Below are positions 1 through 8,643 of a stretch of DNA of 62,335 nt, one piece after another. The stretch spans positions 1 through 62,335 of the forward strand of contig RDNZ01000013.1 of NCBI GenBank assembly GCA_011364905.1, written 5' to 3'. Position numbers and translations under genes: made by a program. Under the pieces are notes generated by a model. That model saw only the letters and a program-made list of their open reading frames with translations. It ran no database searches and was not told the DNA's origin. Source of the DNA: Candidatus Thorarchaeota archaeon (lineage in GTDB: Archaea; Asgardarchaeota; Thorarchaeia; Thorarchaeales; Thorarchaeaceae). The number at the start of each line of letters is the position of its first letter. Position 1 is the first letter of the stretch.

Positions 1-1631
1 CTGGTCAGTTCTGGGGAGAGAATGTCTGGCAAATATCTCTCCAGGGTTTCAAACAGCGCATATCCCAGAGTGGACAGTTCAAACCTGTCATTGAGCGTAT
101 ATCCTCTGGACTTGATCGAGTCCACAATCCTCGCTCTGGTTGCCTTTGTACCCAGATTCTCTTGTTCTAGTAGCTTCAATAGACTGGCTGGATTGAATCG
201 CGGTGGCGGTTGAGTATATTTCTCCTCGGCCTCAACATGACTCAACAGGAGTGTGTCTCCCTTGGAAATCTCTGGAAGCTCCCGTTCGTCCGTCTTGGCG
301 TAGGCTCCGTAGAATGTCATCCATCCATGCTTTAGGACCCTCAACCCTCTGATGTAAAACGTATGGTCCTCATAACTGATGTCTGCTCGTAGATGCTCTT
401 TCACTGCAGGTTCGCCAAACAATGATAGGAATCTTCTCACTATGAGGTCATACAGTTTCTTCTCAGTTGGCGTGAGTCGCTTTGCTGGCTTTGATCCTGT
501 GGGATGGATTGCCGGGTGAGCAGGGTCAGTCTTCTTTCCTTGAACAGGTGTGAGATTCCCCGCCTGCATTACTTGCTTCACCATTGCGGTATAGTTCTTC
601 ATCTTTCCCAGACCATTGAGAATCTCCTTTAGGTCCAAGGTCTGAGGCAGCTTCTCACTACTTGTTCTCGGATAAGAGATGAGTGCATCCAGATAGAGGG
701 CTTGCGCAATGGCCAGTGTTCTACTTGGCTTGAAACCAAAGTGTCGATAAGCCTCAGATTGGAGTGTGCTGAGATTGAATGGCGGATGAGGCTGTTGAGT
801 AGTGGTTCTATTGTGTATTGCATCAACCAAAGATGTTTCACCATGTAGGGCCCTCACAATATTCTCAGCTTCAATCTTGGTCTCTATGCGCTTCTTTGAG
901 TATTCCAGCTCTATCTCTGTGTCCTTATGCATGGCTTTCGCTTGAATAGTCCAGAATGGATGCGGTACAAAGAGGTTGATCATTTGATCTCGGTCCGCCA
1001 CATAGGAAAGAGTAGGTCCTTGAACTCTTCCGGTGGATATAATCTTAAACCACCCTGCCGTGTTCTTCACTGCAAGAGTCAGTGCCCTTGTAAGATTAAT
1101 CCCATACAACCAGTCAATCTCGTGCCGGACTTGACCCGCCTCAATCATTGGAAAATCTAAACTGTCCGACATCTTGTCATATGCATGCTGCACCTCAGCG
1201 TCAGTAAGGGAGCTGAAGAACATCCTGTGAGCACCCTGGGGGTCCTTTCCGCAAGCATGTTTCAATGTGAGATATCCAATTAGACTCCCCTCGATATCGT
1301 AATCGGTTGCAACAACAAAGGTGTCAACATTTTTTGAGAGGCCTTTGATTAGGTTGATGATAGGTTTCGTCTGAGTCGCTTTCTTTTCAACCTCATACCT
1401 TGGGACCCAAGTCATCTCCATTCTTGGATAGGTCCACCCTTTCTCTATCTGTTTCAGTTCAAACAGGTGTCCAAGTGCATAGACGACAACCAGATTGTCA
1501 CTACCCCTCTTGCACTCATAATAGGATGCACCTCGTTTTTTCACCTCTGTGGGGGTTTTGGCATCATCCAGAGCTGTGGCTATACGTCTGGCCGCCATGG
1601 GCTTCTCTGTGATGACCATTACCTTGGACAT
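1..1631 (-). CDS. topA: DNA topoisomerase IA, 3' end outside window
   Basis: Type IA topoisomerase, which relaxes or decatenates DNA through a transient 5'-phosphotyrosyl break. The gene starts at the ATG at 1631 (reading MSKVMVITEKPMAARRIA) and runs off the left edge, so about 543 residues are seen. The N-terminal Toprim domain is clear: the EKP start motif and, near residue 108, the acidic ATDYDIEG motif that binds metal. The catalytic tyrosine lies in LISYPRTSSEKLP at about residue 320 (codon 674-672), with the preceding GRVQGPTLSYV motif typical of the family. The last visible residues (LERYLPDILSPELT) match the region just before the family's C-terminal part. No helicase domain precedes Toprim, so this is not reverse gyrase. 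It is transcribed divergently from the OSTC-like gene. Whether it is the TopA or the Top3 subgroup cannot be decided here. Confidence 0.93.
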   Translation of the reverse strand, partial: MSKVMVITEKPMAARRIATALDDAKTPTEVKKRGASYYECKRGSDNLVVVYALGHLFELKQIEKGWTYPRMEMTWVPRYEVEKKATQTKPIINLIKGLSKNVDTFVVATDYDIEGSLIGYLTLKHACGKDPQGAHRMFFSSLTDAEVQHAYDKMSDSLDFPMIEAGQVRHEIDWLYGINLTRALTLAVKNTAGWFKIISTGRVQGPTLSYVADRDQMINLFVPHPFWTIQAKAMHKDTEIELEYSKKRIETKIEAENIVRALHGETSLVDAIHNRTTTQQPHPPFNLSTLQSEAYRHFGFKPSRTLAIAQALYLDALISYPRTSSEKLPQTLDLKEILNGLGKMKNYTAMVKQVMQAGNLTPVQGKKTDPAHPAIHPTGSKPAKRLTPTEKKLYDLIVRRFLSLFGEPAVKEHLRADISYEDHTFYIRGLRVLKHGWMTFYGAYAKTDERELPEISKGDTLLLSHVEAEEKYTQPPPRFNPASLLKLLEQENLGTKATRARIVDSIKSRGYTLNDRFELSTLGYALFETLERYLPDILSPELT

Positions 1632-1779
1632 TATTTCATACCTCTTTCACAGCCACTATCCCAGATGGTTCACCCTCAAATAGCCATTACGGCAAACTGT
1701 CAAACCAAATAGTACAACATTGCATATCGCGTAAGTCTTAAAAGCAGACACAAAATGTGGACCGCTCGAGGTAAGATAG

Positions 1780-2202
1780 TTGACACCTTTATGGTCGAGA
1801 ATCATAATAAAGCCAAGAGTACGACTCAGTAGGCCTAGTTTTGGGATGCCTACGCGTCCTCCGGACACAGTCATTTTTGGGATGATGTTCGTTGCTGTAC
1901 TCTTTGTTCTCGGCGGCAACATCTATACCTTAGTTCGAACCCCGCCAGCTATTGCAGGATCTTCAAGCGGTGCTCCTATTCTGATTGCTCCTGGGATTGA
2001 CCAACAACTGGGAATGGAAGGAATTGTTGCATCGGTCATTATTTTTGTGGGTGTGATTGGCCTTGGATTGGTATACTACGCGTCTAAGTACGTTTTCCAA
2101 CCGGGATATGCAACTAGGCTCCTGATACTCGGGATGATTATGTCTGGTGTAGCATTTTTGGTCTTCAGCTACTTATGGAGCGTCAAAGCAGGATTCTTGT
2201 AG
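1780..2202 (+). CDS. OSTC / OST3-OST6 C-terminal-like membrane protein
   Basis: Predicted membrane subunit of an oligosaccharyltransferase complex. The 140 residues hold three transmembrane segments (about 32-53, 84-107 and 113-133). From memory it lines up over its whole length with the eukaryotic OSTC/DC2 family: a basic, proline-rich start ending in a GMP/HMP motif, GG-x2-Y and PP just after helix 1, Q-x2-MEG-x2-AS opening helix 2, and an R-LL entry into helix 3. The alignable N-terminus begins before the first ATG (1846), and a GAGGT ribosome-binding site lies 7 nt before a TTG, so I chose the TTG at 1780. STT3 lies 3.5 kb away on the same strand. OST3/6-like proteins have been reported in Asgard archaea. 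The family is inferred by eye. Confidence 0.7.
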   Translation: MTPLWSRIIIKPRVRLSRPSFGMPTRPPDTVIFGMMFVAVLFVLGGNIYTLVRTPPAIAGSSSGAPILIAPGIDQQLGMEGIVASVIIFVGVIGLGLVYYASKYVFQPGYATRLLILGMIMSGVAFLVFSYLWSVKAGFL

Positions 2203-2235
2203 GTTTTCTCTCTATCAGGACATGAGGGAATCAGT

Positions 2236-2955
2236 CTATGTAAGGAACAGACAGTCAACTCTAGTGGTTCTCAGGAGAGTGGTCATGAGCCCCTCGGCAA
2301 TCTCTAGTTTGATTCTTTTTCTCTCACTGGCTGGGAAATGATTCTCATGTCCTGGTTTGGACCATTTTCCCACGGTTGCACCGAAATCCATACCTGCGAG
2401 GACTATGCGCCGGGGTGAGTATTCGCACACTATATGACATGCCCTGTCACCATCTGTAAACCCGCCCCAAAGGAAGGCTCTGTCAGTTGGCTCAACCTGC
2501 GTGCTTCCTAGAATCGTTCCCAAATCGGGAACTACTGTTCTCACGCGCTCAATATTGTCGCCGTGAGCATGTACAATGAGAAGGGCGCCATTGTCTTTTG
2601 CCCTCATGATGTGCTCTATGTTTCCATCCAAATCTGTCACAACAATATCGCAATGCAATCCTAGCTCGAGAATGACTGAAACAGCACCATCTGCAGCAAC
2701 GATCACATAGTCCTTGTGGTCGGTTGAACTGAAGAATGACTTCAAGTGTTTCTCCAATGACGGACCAGCCCCGCATATGATCACGTCCTTCCCATTGATG
2801 GTTTCAGATAGTCGGTTCAACATAGGCCGTGGGTCAATCGGTTCAAGTAGTTCTGTGAGTAGTGTCGTTGCTTCTCTGTCCGCAGCTGAATCTAGGTTCA
2901 ATCTCTTCGCAATGTCCAAGTACCTCGGATACCAATCATCCCATCTCAAGATCAA
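2236..2955 (-). CDS. mptE: 6-hydroxymethyl-7,8-dihydropterin pyrophosphokinase, MptE type
   Basis: Archaeal enzyme that activates 6-hydroxymethyl-dihydropterin with ATP, for tetrahydromethanopterin or folate synthesis. It is unrelated to bacterial FolK. The 239-residue protein shows the MptE/DUF115 hallmarks: GAGPSLEKHL near residue 62, AADGAVS, DIVVTDLDGN near 105, HAHGDN, and the late GMDFG motif. Its start overlaps the end of the dihydropteroate synthase gene by 4 nt (ATGA type), so the two are co-translated: DHPS first, then this gene. The substrate this enzyme makes is exactly what DHPS uses, so the pair forms two consecutive steps. Family assignment is firm; the final cofactor is not decided by sequence. 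Confidence 0.85.
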   Translation of the reverse strand: MILRWDDWYPRYLDIAKRLNLDSAADREATTLLTELLEPIDPRPMLNRLSETINGKDVIICGAGPSLEKHLKSFFSSTDHKDYVIVAADGAVSVILELGLHCDIVVTDLDGNIEHIMRAKDNGALLIVHAHGDNIERVRTVVPDLGTILGSTQVEPTDRAFLWGGFTDGDRACHIVCEYSPRRIVLAGMDFGATVGKWSKPGHENHFPASERKRIKLEIAEGLMTTLLRTTRVDCLFLT

Positions 2956-3797
2956 TCGCTCCTGGTTGATACGCGGAGAATGTCACTTATCTGGACTGCA
3001 ATCTTTGTTTCTCCCACATCATGAGTTCGAACTACATTGGCTCCTCTCAAGACAGCGATAGCGGCAGCCACTAGTGAGCCAATCAGTCTATCATCCGGAT
3101 TTGGCTGGTCAAGTATATGCCCAATGAAGGCCTTCCTGGAAACACCCACCAAAAGCGGATGGCCAAGTTCTGCGAAAAGGTCCAGCTCCCTCAGTATCGT
3201 AATGTCTGTTTCTGGAGGTTTTCCAAATCCAATTCCAGGGTCTACGATGATTTTTTCAGATTCTATTCCAGCACCTTGCGCTATGCTGAAACTATCTCTC
3301 AATGATTGTAAAGCCGCTTGAACGCTGCTACAGGGTTCGCCGCAGTTTGCCATGAGCACAACTGGAGCTCCTCGATCTGCGATGAGACCTGCCATCTTGG
3401 GGTCTGCATGAAGTCCAGAAACATCATTGACCATGGAAACGCCAAGGTCCAATGCAGTTTCTGCAACTCTTGACGATGTTGTATCAATCGATAGGGGTGG
3501 ATACCCTGAGACCTTGATTGACTCCAGAGCTGAGGTCACTCTCTCAAGTTCCTCATCTATTGTGATATCAGGTGTACCATAGACATTCTTTGGGGCTGTA
3601 GATACTCCTCCAATATCAATAATGTCTGCACCCTCCTCTGCGGCCAATGTAATCATCTCATGAAACTTCTCAATACTGTCCGCAACAGTGCTCTTGTAGA
3701 ATGACTCGGGTGACAGATTGACCACACTCATCACCCGAACAGGGAGTCTTGGTCCAACCATCAGTCCACCAATGTTCACGCCTTGTAGATCATTCAA
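2952..3797 (-). CDS. folP: Dihydropteroate synthase
   Basis: Condenses dihydropterin pyrophosphate with p-aminobenzoate or a related aromatic acceptor. All DHPS blocks are present in 281 residues: VVNLSPESFY (usual N-TPDSF), DIGGVSTAP (usual DIGGESTRP), SIDTTSS, MVNDVSG, DPGIGFGK, GVSRKAFIG and the C-terminal RTHDV. The changes in blocks 1 and 2 resemble archaeal, methanopterin-related DHPS homologues, so the acceptor may differ from plain p-aminobenzoate. It is the first gene of a two-gene operon with mptE (4-nt overlap) and diverges from gcvT. Folate-type one-carbon genes (gcvT, gcvH, glyA) occur within 13 kb. Confidence 0.88.
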   Translation of the reverse strand: MNDLQGVNIGGLMVGPRLPVRVMSVVNLSPESFYKSTVADSIEKFHEMITLAAEEGADIIDIGGVSTAPKNVYGTPDITIDEELERVTSALESIKVSGYPPLSIDTTSSRVAETALDLGVSMVNDVSGLHADPKMAGLIADRGAPVVLMANCGEPCSSVQAALQSLRDSFSIAQGAGIESEKIIVDPGIGFGKPPETDITILRELDLFAELGHPLLVGVSRKAFIGHILDQPNPDDRLIGSLVAAAIAVLRGANVVRTHDVGETKIAVQISDILRVSTRSD

Positions 3798-3894
3798 GTG
3801 ACGAAACCTCTACTGTACAGCTCCATAGAAGGAAATAAAATGGTAGCTGAATCTGCCACGGCCACTTGTCAAAGCACTCTTACGGTGAGTTATC

Positions 3895-5043
3895 ATGAAT
3901 GAGACACTGAAGCGTACCCACCTCTATGATTGGCACAAGAAGAACGGCGATGTTGTCCCCTTTGCTGGCTGGGAAATGCCAGTCCGATATACCGATATTC
4001 GAGGGGAACACATGGCTGTAAGAAATAATGTCGGGATTTTTGACACAAGTCACATGTCCAGATTCATCATCAAAGGACCACAGGCTGAGGTGTTTCTTCA
4101 GACCTTGACCACAAACAACGTTAGCAAATTGGGTGTCAATGACGGACAATACACCACCTGTCTTAACGAGCATGGTGGAATTCATGATGATTTGACACTC
4201 TACAGAGTGGGCGAGGACGAGTACATTTGGATCACTAATGCCTCAAATGGCCCCAAAATCAGTGCACATCTCATGGAGCACTCACCAAACTTTGAGGTTG
4301 AGGTGCTTGACAAATCACGTGAAATCACTATGATTGCGGTCCAAGGCCCCAAGGCTCTCTCTCTCATCCAGAAGATAGCTGATCGAAGCGTCACCGAATA
4401 CAGTAGATTTTCTTCGCATAGGGTAAGACTCGCTGGATATGATTGCCATCTTTGTCGAACGGGTTATACCGGCGAAGATGGTGTTGAGATTCTAGTTGTA
4501 GACACTCCATTCACTGACGACGGCAAGAAAAAAGCAACTGCATTCTGGGAGGAACTTCTGAAACAAGGCGTAGAGTTTGGTGTAAAGCCCTGTGGACTTG
4601 GTTCGAGGGACTCACTACGATTGGAGGCCGGATTTGTTCTGTACGGCCATGAACTCGATGAGGAAACCTCTCCGATAGAAGCACGAATTCCTTATGCAGT
4701 GAAATTCAAGGTCGAGCCGAAGTACGTTGGGTATGATGTTGTTAAACGCCACAAGAATGAAGATGCAATTAGAAAGACGCGTATAGGCCTAGTCATGATT
4801 GATCGTGGAATTCCAAGAGAGCACTATCCAATACTTTTGAATGGTGAGAAAATAGGAAAAGTCACGAGTGGTGGACTGTCTCCAGTACTAAACCAAGGAA
4901 TTGCTCTTGCCTATGTCAAACCGAATTCGGTCAATGAAGGGGATACTATAGAGGTCGATATCAAGGGAAGAATAAGAAGAGCAGAGGTAAGAAAGTGGCC
5001 ATTTTATGACCCTGACCAATATGGAGCGTCACGAAGGCAATAA
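3895..5043 (+). CDS. gcvT: Glycine cleavage system T protein, aminomethyltransferase
   Basis: Transfers the methylene group from the aminomethyl-lipoyl arm of H protein to a tetrahydropterin and releases ammonia. Length (382 aa) is normal. N-terminal motifs FAGWEMPV and MAVRNNVGIFDTSHM, the central TGYTGEDGVEI and the C-terminal substrate-binding region (GLGSRDSLRLEAGFVLYGHE) are all typical. A GGTGAG ribosome-binding site lies 4 nt before the ATG at 3895. gcvH follows after about 50 nt that contain its own promoter. The P protein is not in the window, although glyA is at 15.4 kb. GcvT paralogues with other folate-dependent roles exist, but the immediate GcvH neighbour supports glycine cleavage. 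Confidence 0.93.
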   Translation: MNETLKRTHLYDWHKKNGDVVPFAGWEMPVRYTDIRGEHMAVRNNVGIFDTSHMSRFIIKGPQAEVFLQTLTTNNVSKLGVNDGQYTTCLNEHGGIHDDLTLYRVGEDEYIWITNASNGPKISAHLMEHSPNFEVEVLDKSREITMIAVQGPKALSLIQKIADRSVTEYSRFSSHRVRLAGYDCHLCRTGYTGEDGVEILVVDTPFTDDGKKKATAFWEELLKQGVEFGVKPCGLGSRDSLRLEAGFVLYGHELDEETSPIEARIPYAVKFKVEPKYVGYDVVKRHKNEDAIRKTRIGLVMIDRGIPREHYPILLNGEKIGKVTSGGLSPVLNQGIALAYVKPNSVNEGDTIEVDIKGRIRRAEVRKWPFYDPDQYGASRRQ

Positions 5044-5050
5044 CCAAACC

Positions 5051-5061
5051 CATTTAAACCG
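5051..5061 (+). promoter_or_regulatory. TATA box of gcvH
   Basis: The run CATTTAAACCG is centred about 38 nt before the gcvH ATG (5094), an archaeal TATA position, and an AGGTGG ribosome-binding site follows at 5083. It lies immediately after the gcvT stop codon, so gcvH probably has its own transcript. Confidence 0.5.
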
Positions 5062-5093
5062 CGTCAGCTTCTCGCAACGCGTAGGTGGACTAC

Positions 5094-5489
5094 ATGAGCG
5101 ACACCGATGTTAAAGATGATAGAAAATACAGCAAGGACCATGAGTGGGTAAAAGTCGAGGGTGGCTTGGTCGTTGTTGGTATCACGGACTTTGCCCAGAA
5201 CTCCCTCCATGAGATTACCTTTGTAGAAATCTCTGAAGTTGGTACTACTTTAGAGGCCAGTAACGAGTGCGGACTAGTAGAGTCCATGAAAGCATCATCT
5301 GACATCTTTTCACCTATTGGTGGCGAGATTGTCGAGGTGAATACTGAGCTAGAGGATGCTCCAGAGATTGTCAATGAGGATCCATATGGCAAGGGTTGGA
5401 TGTTCAAACTCAAACCATCAAATCTTGACGCTGACATTGCCGGTCTTATGGATGCTGCAGCTTACAAGGATTTCATCGAATCGCTCTAG
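5094..5489 (+). CDS. gcvH: Glycine cleavage system H protein
   Basis: Lipoyl carrier of the glycine cleavage system. The 131 residues begin with the typical YSKDHEWVKVEGG and carry the lipoylation site in ECGLVESMKASSDIFSP (the K of ESMKA). The family end PYGKGWMFKL is present. A GTG lies 9 nt earlier, but the ATG at 5094 has a well-spaced AGGTGG site, so I prefer the ATG. It sits between gcvT and the STT3 gene on the same strand. Lipoylated H protein may also serve lipoate relay. Confidence 0.94.
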   Translation: MSDTDVKDDRKYSKDHEWVKVEGGLVVVGITDFAQNSLHEITFVEISEVGTTLEASNECGLVESMKASSDIFSPIGGEIVEVNTELEDAPEIVNEDPYGKGWMFKLKPSNLDADIAGLMDAAAYKDFIESL

Positions 5490-5665
5490 GTTTCATGGAA
5501 TCAACAAACAGACAATGGAACTGGAGTTTCGACCCCTTCTATTGCTCTGATTCCTCATCTAGACATGTTTTTCCATATAGGACGAATTTACAATCAACAG
5601 CAACCTTTTTAGCGAATCAAAAAATGGCTGCTGCTAGTTCGAAACACTTGGAGACTGTACTCTAC

Positions 5666-8392
5666 ATGTCATTTAGCAAATTTAGAAGGTCGACTGTAAG
5701 ATTTCTACGCAAAGCAATCCATAGGCCGAAGTCCAAGATATCGCGCGGGTCTATAATGCTAGTTGTGACAGTTCTCATTATATTCACAACTGCCCTTCTG
5801 CTCCGAGTTGAGCCCCTCTTCAACTCTCAGCCCCTAGTTCGTGCGTTCGACCCCTGGTTCCAGTTAAAAGTGACAGATTACGTATCCCAGAATGGATATG
5901 GCGCTTTCTTCACTTGGTACGATCATACCACCTGGGTCCCGTTCGGCCGTGACATGGCAAGAACAAGTTATGTTGGAGTTCCGTTCACAAGTGCTTTCTT
6001 CTACTTCCTGCTCAACGCTCTTGGTATCCATATTGATGTTCTAACAGTGTCTTTACTCCTACCCGCGTTCATGGGCGCGCTGACTGCCCTTGTAGCTTTC
6101 TTCCTCGGAAAAGAACTGTCAAACAACACTGTTGGGCTTTTAACGGGACTTTTCACTGCGTTCATTCCCGCTTTCATCACAAGAACGGTGGCAGGCTTCT
6201 ATGATAATGAGTGCATTGGAGTCTTTGCAATCGTACTCACTACATTCTTATTCATACGCGGCTTGAAACGTGAATCCGTCCCATCATCTATTGGAGCTGG
6301 TCTTGCACTAGGATATCTGCTAGTCTCTTGGGGTGGTTCAGAATTCCTGCTGGGCCTCTTTGGTATGTATGGCTTCATAATGCTCCTAATGGGACGATAT
6401 AGTCGACGGCTCCTAACAAGTTATCTGTTGACTCTGCCATTAGGGATATTCATTGGAGCCCTTGCTCCCAGAAATGGATTCGGCATCCTCACAGAGTTCG
6501 TTGTTATTGTTCCTATAGGTGTTGGAGGTCTCCTTGTATTCTACGAGATCTGGACACGAATTGGGGAGTATCGTGAATCAACAGCCGCAGTTCTATCACC
6601 CTACCTCCGGCCAATACTGGCAGGTTTAATCATTCCTCTCATGGGTATTGGTGCATACTTTGTGTACAGCAGTGGGACACAGCTCGAGATCACACCATTC
6701 AACACAAACCCTGTTGTTAAGCTTGGCTCAAAGTTTCTCACTGTAATCAATCCCTTCACGCGTCTTGACCAGAGAATCCTTGCATCAGTTGCTGAACATC
6801 TTCCAAGCCCCTGGGGAAGCTTTTACAACATTCTTTTGATACTGATATTCTTCTTTCCGCTTGGAATGTACTTCCTGTTCAAGAGAGGTCGCGATGAGGA
6901 CTGGTTCCTGCTTCTTTATGGTCTAACCGCAGTCTACTTTGCAGGGAGCATGATTCGTCTGAACCTGATCCTCGCTCCTGGAGTTGCAATCCTATCTGCC
7001 GTTGCGACATACAATGTTCTTGCACCTTTTGCCAAAGTCGTCACGCAGAAGTCGGTGTTCGAGAGAAGAAGGTTCAGGATGAGCTCGTCTCTGACGTCCG
7101 AGCATGCATTGACCGCCTTTGCATTTGTTGCTTTATTGCTCTCAGTCAACATCATTCTGAGCGTGCAATATGTATCAATGCAGGTTGGAAACCCAGAGTT
7201 TGCACAATCGTCCATCTCAGACTCTGGACAAAGAACAGACTGGCAGACCGCGATGACCTACGTTCGCAATGTGTTACCAGATGATGCGATTATAGCCAGC
7301 TGGTGGGACTATGGCTATTGGATAAACAGTGCATCAGGTAAAGACACGATAGTGGATAATGCGACGTTCAACAGTACGCAGATAGCAAAAATGGGGTATG
7401 CGCTCATGGCGCTCAACCTGACGGAGTCGCTCAGAACTTTCAAGAGTTGGAATACGACACATGTCTTAGTCTACTTTGGTCACCGTATCTCTGGATTTGG
7501 TGGCGATGAAGGAAAATGGCCCTGGATGGTCAGGATTGCAGAAGACACCTTTGGCAGGAATGTCATCGATGATGCAACCTATCTGGACAGTAATGATCAA
7601 ACCCTTGAGCCCTTCTACCAGTCGACTCTGTTTAGGCTCATGGTGTATGGAGAACCAGCGAGCCAGGATGAAGCCAGTGCTCTTGGTCTCTCACAGGCCC
7701 GTCAGACTGTTGACCAGTACCTGTGGCAAGACACGAATTATGTCAATCACATGCCTGTGTCTCTCTATGGGGCATTCAAAGAGCCATACTACAGCTCAGG
7801 CTATGGGCTTGTCAAGATCTACGAGATTGACTACACTATGTATTACCAGTGGTTGAACCGTACGGAATCAGACTGGGATCTTGGTTTCGCATCAGCCAAT
7901 CTAGACATGAGCATTGATGGAAGCCTTTCTGCGACTGAAAGCGCCCTCCCAAGCTATACTGTTGCATTTGGTGGTGGCTATACAGCTACAGTCTACACGC
8001 AGTCTAACTCCACGCACATGTACTACGGAATCCAAATGAACAACTACACTTTGGGTGATGATGCTATGGGTATCCAGATAGCACCGATAAACTCACCTCA
8101 GAGTTCTGACCTTCGAATCGTGAACTATAATGGTCAAAACTTTGATGGACACATCAGGTACGATGGCTCTTGGGCTGAAGACACCACTGGGACCAACTCA
8201 TCAGAGTTTGCCACTGGCGACCATGTGGTTGAGTTTTTGGTTCCCCTGAATGGCGGAGACCCTCAAGACCTTGCCATGGCGCCTGGAATGAACTACCAAA
8301 TCAAATTGCTCTGGTGGAACAATGTGCTCAATGGTGAGCCGTCGTTCACTACTCCATGGAATACATTCTGGATTCCGGTCGAACTACACTAA
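5666..8392 (+). CDS. aglB: Oligosaccharyltransferase catalytic subunit STT3/AglB
   Basis: Membrane enzyme that moves a lipid-linked glycan onto Asn of N-x-S/T sequons. From ATG 5666 it has 908 residues. There are about 11-13 transmembrane segments in the first two thirds, then a soluble C-terminal domain. Catalytic acidic motifs are visible: VRAFDPWFQLK after helix 1 and VAGFYDNECIG (DNE) in the next loop. The signature WWDYGYW lies at about residue 546. The reading frame stays open back to 5495, but the stretch before 5666 looks non-coding and holds a T-rich TATA-like box (5608-5616). ATG 5624 is the alternative. The tail carries many N-x-S/T sites and is probably glycosylated. It lies on the same strand as the OSTC-like gene. 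Confidence 0.93.
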   Translation: MSFSKFRRSTVRFLRKAIHRPKSKISRGSIMLVVTVLIIFTTALLLRVEPLFNSQPLVRAFDPWFQLKVTDYVSQNGYGAFFTWYDHTTWVPFGRDMARTSYVGVPFTSAFFYFLLNALGIHIDVLTVSLLLPAFMGALTALVAFFLGKELSNNTVGLLTGLFTAFIPAFITRTVAGFYDNECIGVFAIVLTTFLFIRGLKRESVPSSIGAGLALGYLLVSWGGSEFLLGLFGMYGFIMLLMGRYSRRLLTSYLLTLPLGIFIGALAPRNGFGILTEFVVIVPIGVGGLLVFYEIWTRIGEYRESTAAVLSPYLRPILAGLIIPLMGIGAYFVYSSGTQLEITPFNTNPVVKLGSKFLTVINPFTRLDQRILASVAEHLPSPWGSFYNILLILIFFFPLGMYFLFKRGRDEDWFLLLYGLTAVYFAGSMIRLNLILAPGVAILSAVATYNVLAPFAKVVTQKSVFERRRFRMSSSLTSEHALTAFAFVALLLSVNIILSVQYVSMQVGNPEFAQSSISDSGQRTDWQTAMTYVRNVLPDDAIIASWWDYGYWINSASGKDTIVDNATFNSTQIAKMGYALMALNLTESLRTFKSWNTTHVLVYFGHRISGFGGDEGKWPWMVRIAEDTFGRNVIDDATYLDSNDQTLEPFYQSTLFRLMVYGEPASQDEASALGLSQARQTVDQYLWQDTNYVNHMPVSLYGAFKEPYYSSGYGLVKIYEIDYTMYYQWLNRTESDWDLGFASANLDMSIDGSLSATESALPSYTVAFGGGYTATVYTQSNSTHMYYGIQMNNYTLGDDAMGIQIAPINSPQSSDLRIVNYNGQNFDGHIRYDGSWAEDTTGTNSSEFATGDHVVEFLVPLNGGDPQDLAMAPGMNYQIKLLWWNNVLNGEPSFTTPWNTFWIPVELH

Positions 8393-8433
8393 AACTAGAC
8401 AGACTGGCGGTTGATATCAGAATCAATCGCCAA

Positions 8434-8450
8434 GTTTTTCATTTTTTATA
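8434..8450. terminator. T-rich terminator between convergent genes
   Basis: Two T-tracts (TTTTTC then ATTTTTTATA) lie in the 65-nt gap between the end of the STT3 gene and the end of the convergent Nop10 gene, as expected for an archaeal oligo-T terminator of the plus-strand transcript. Confidence 0.5.
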
Positions 8451-8457
8451 TCTGAAG

Positions 8458-8634
8458 TCAGTCTGCTACAGACTGTTGGGTCTTCCGTTTTGCCTTTCTG
8501 CGATATTTTCCGTATTTGTCTTGAGGACTATACCTTGGTGGTTTTGGACTGAAAACAGATCCCCCACATGTTGGGCATCTTTGCTGTTCTAGTGTGTATT
8601 GGCCACATTTGCTGCATTTGAAAAGATGAGTCAT
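8458..8634 (-). CDS. nop10: H/ACA ribonucleoprotein protein Nop10
   Basis: Small core protein of H/ACA guide RNPs, which direct pseudouridylation with Cbf5, Gar1 and L7Ae. The 58-residue product begins MTHLFKCSKCGQYTLEQQ and has the four zinc cysteines in CSKC and CPTC, followed by the conserved tail PKPPRYSPQDKYGKYRRK. It is only 9 nt downstream of the aIF2-alpha gene, the classical archaeal order (L44e, S27e, aIF2-alpha, Nop10). Confidence 0.95.
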   Translation of the reverse strand: MTHLFKCSKCGQYTLEQQRCPTCGGSVFSPKPPRYSPQDKYGKYRRKAKRKTQQSVAD

Positions 8635-8643
8635 GACTGACCC

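Noticed and set aside
7476..7856. 126-residue plus-strand frame inside the STT3 gene
   Set aside because: Out-of-frame shadow of a certain gene.
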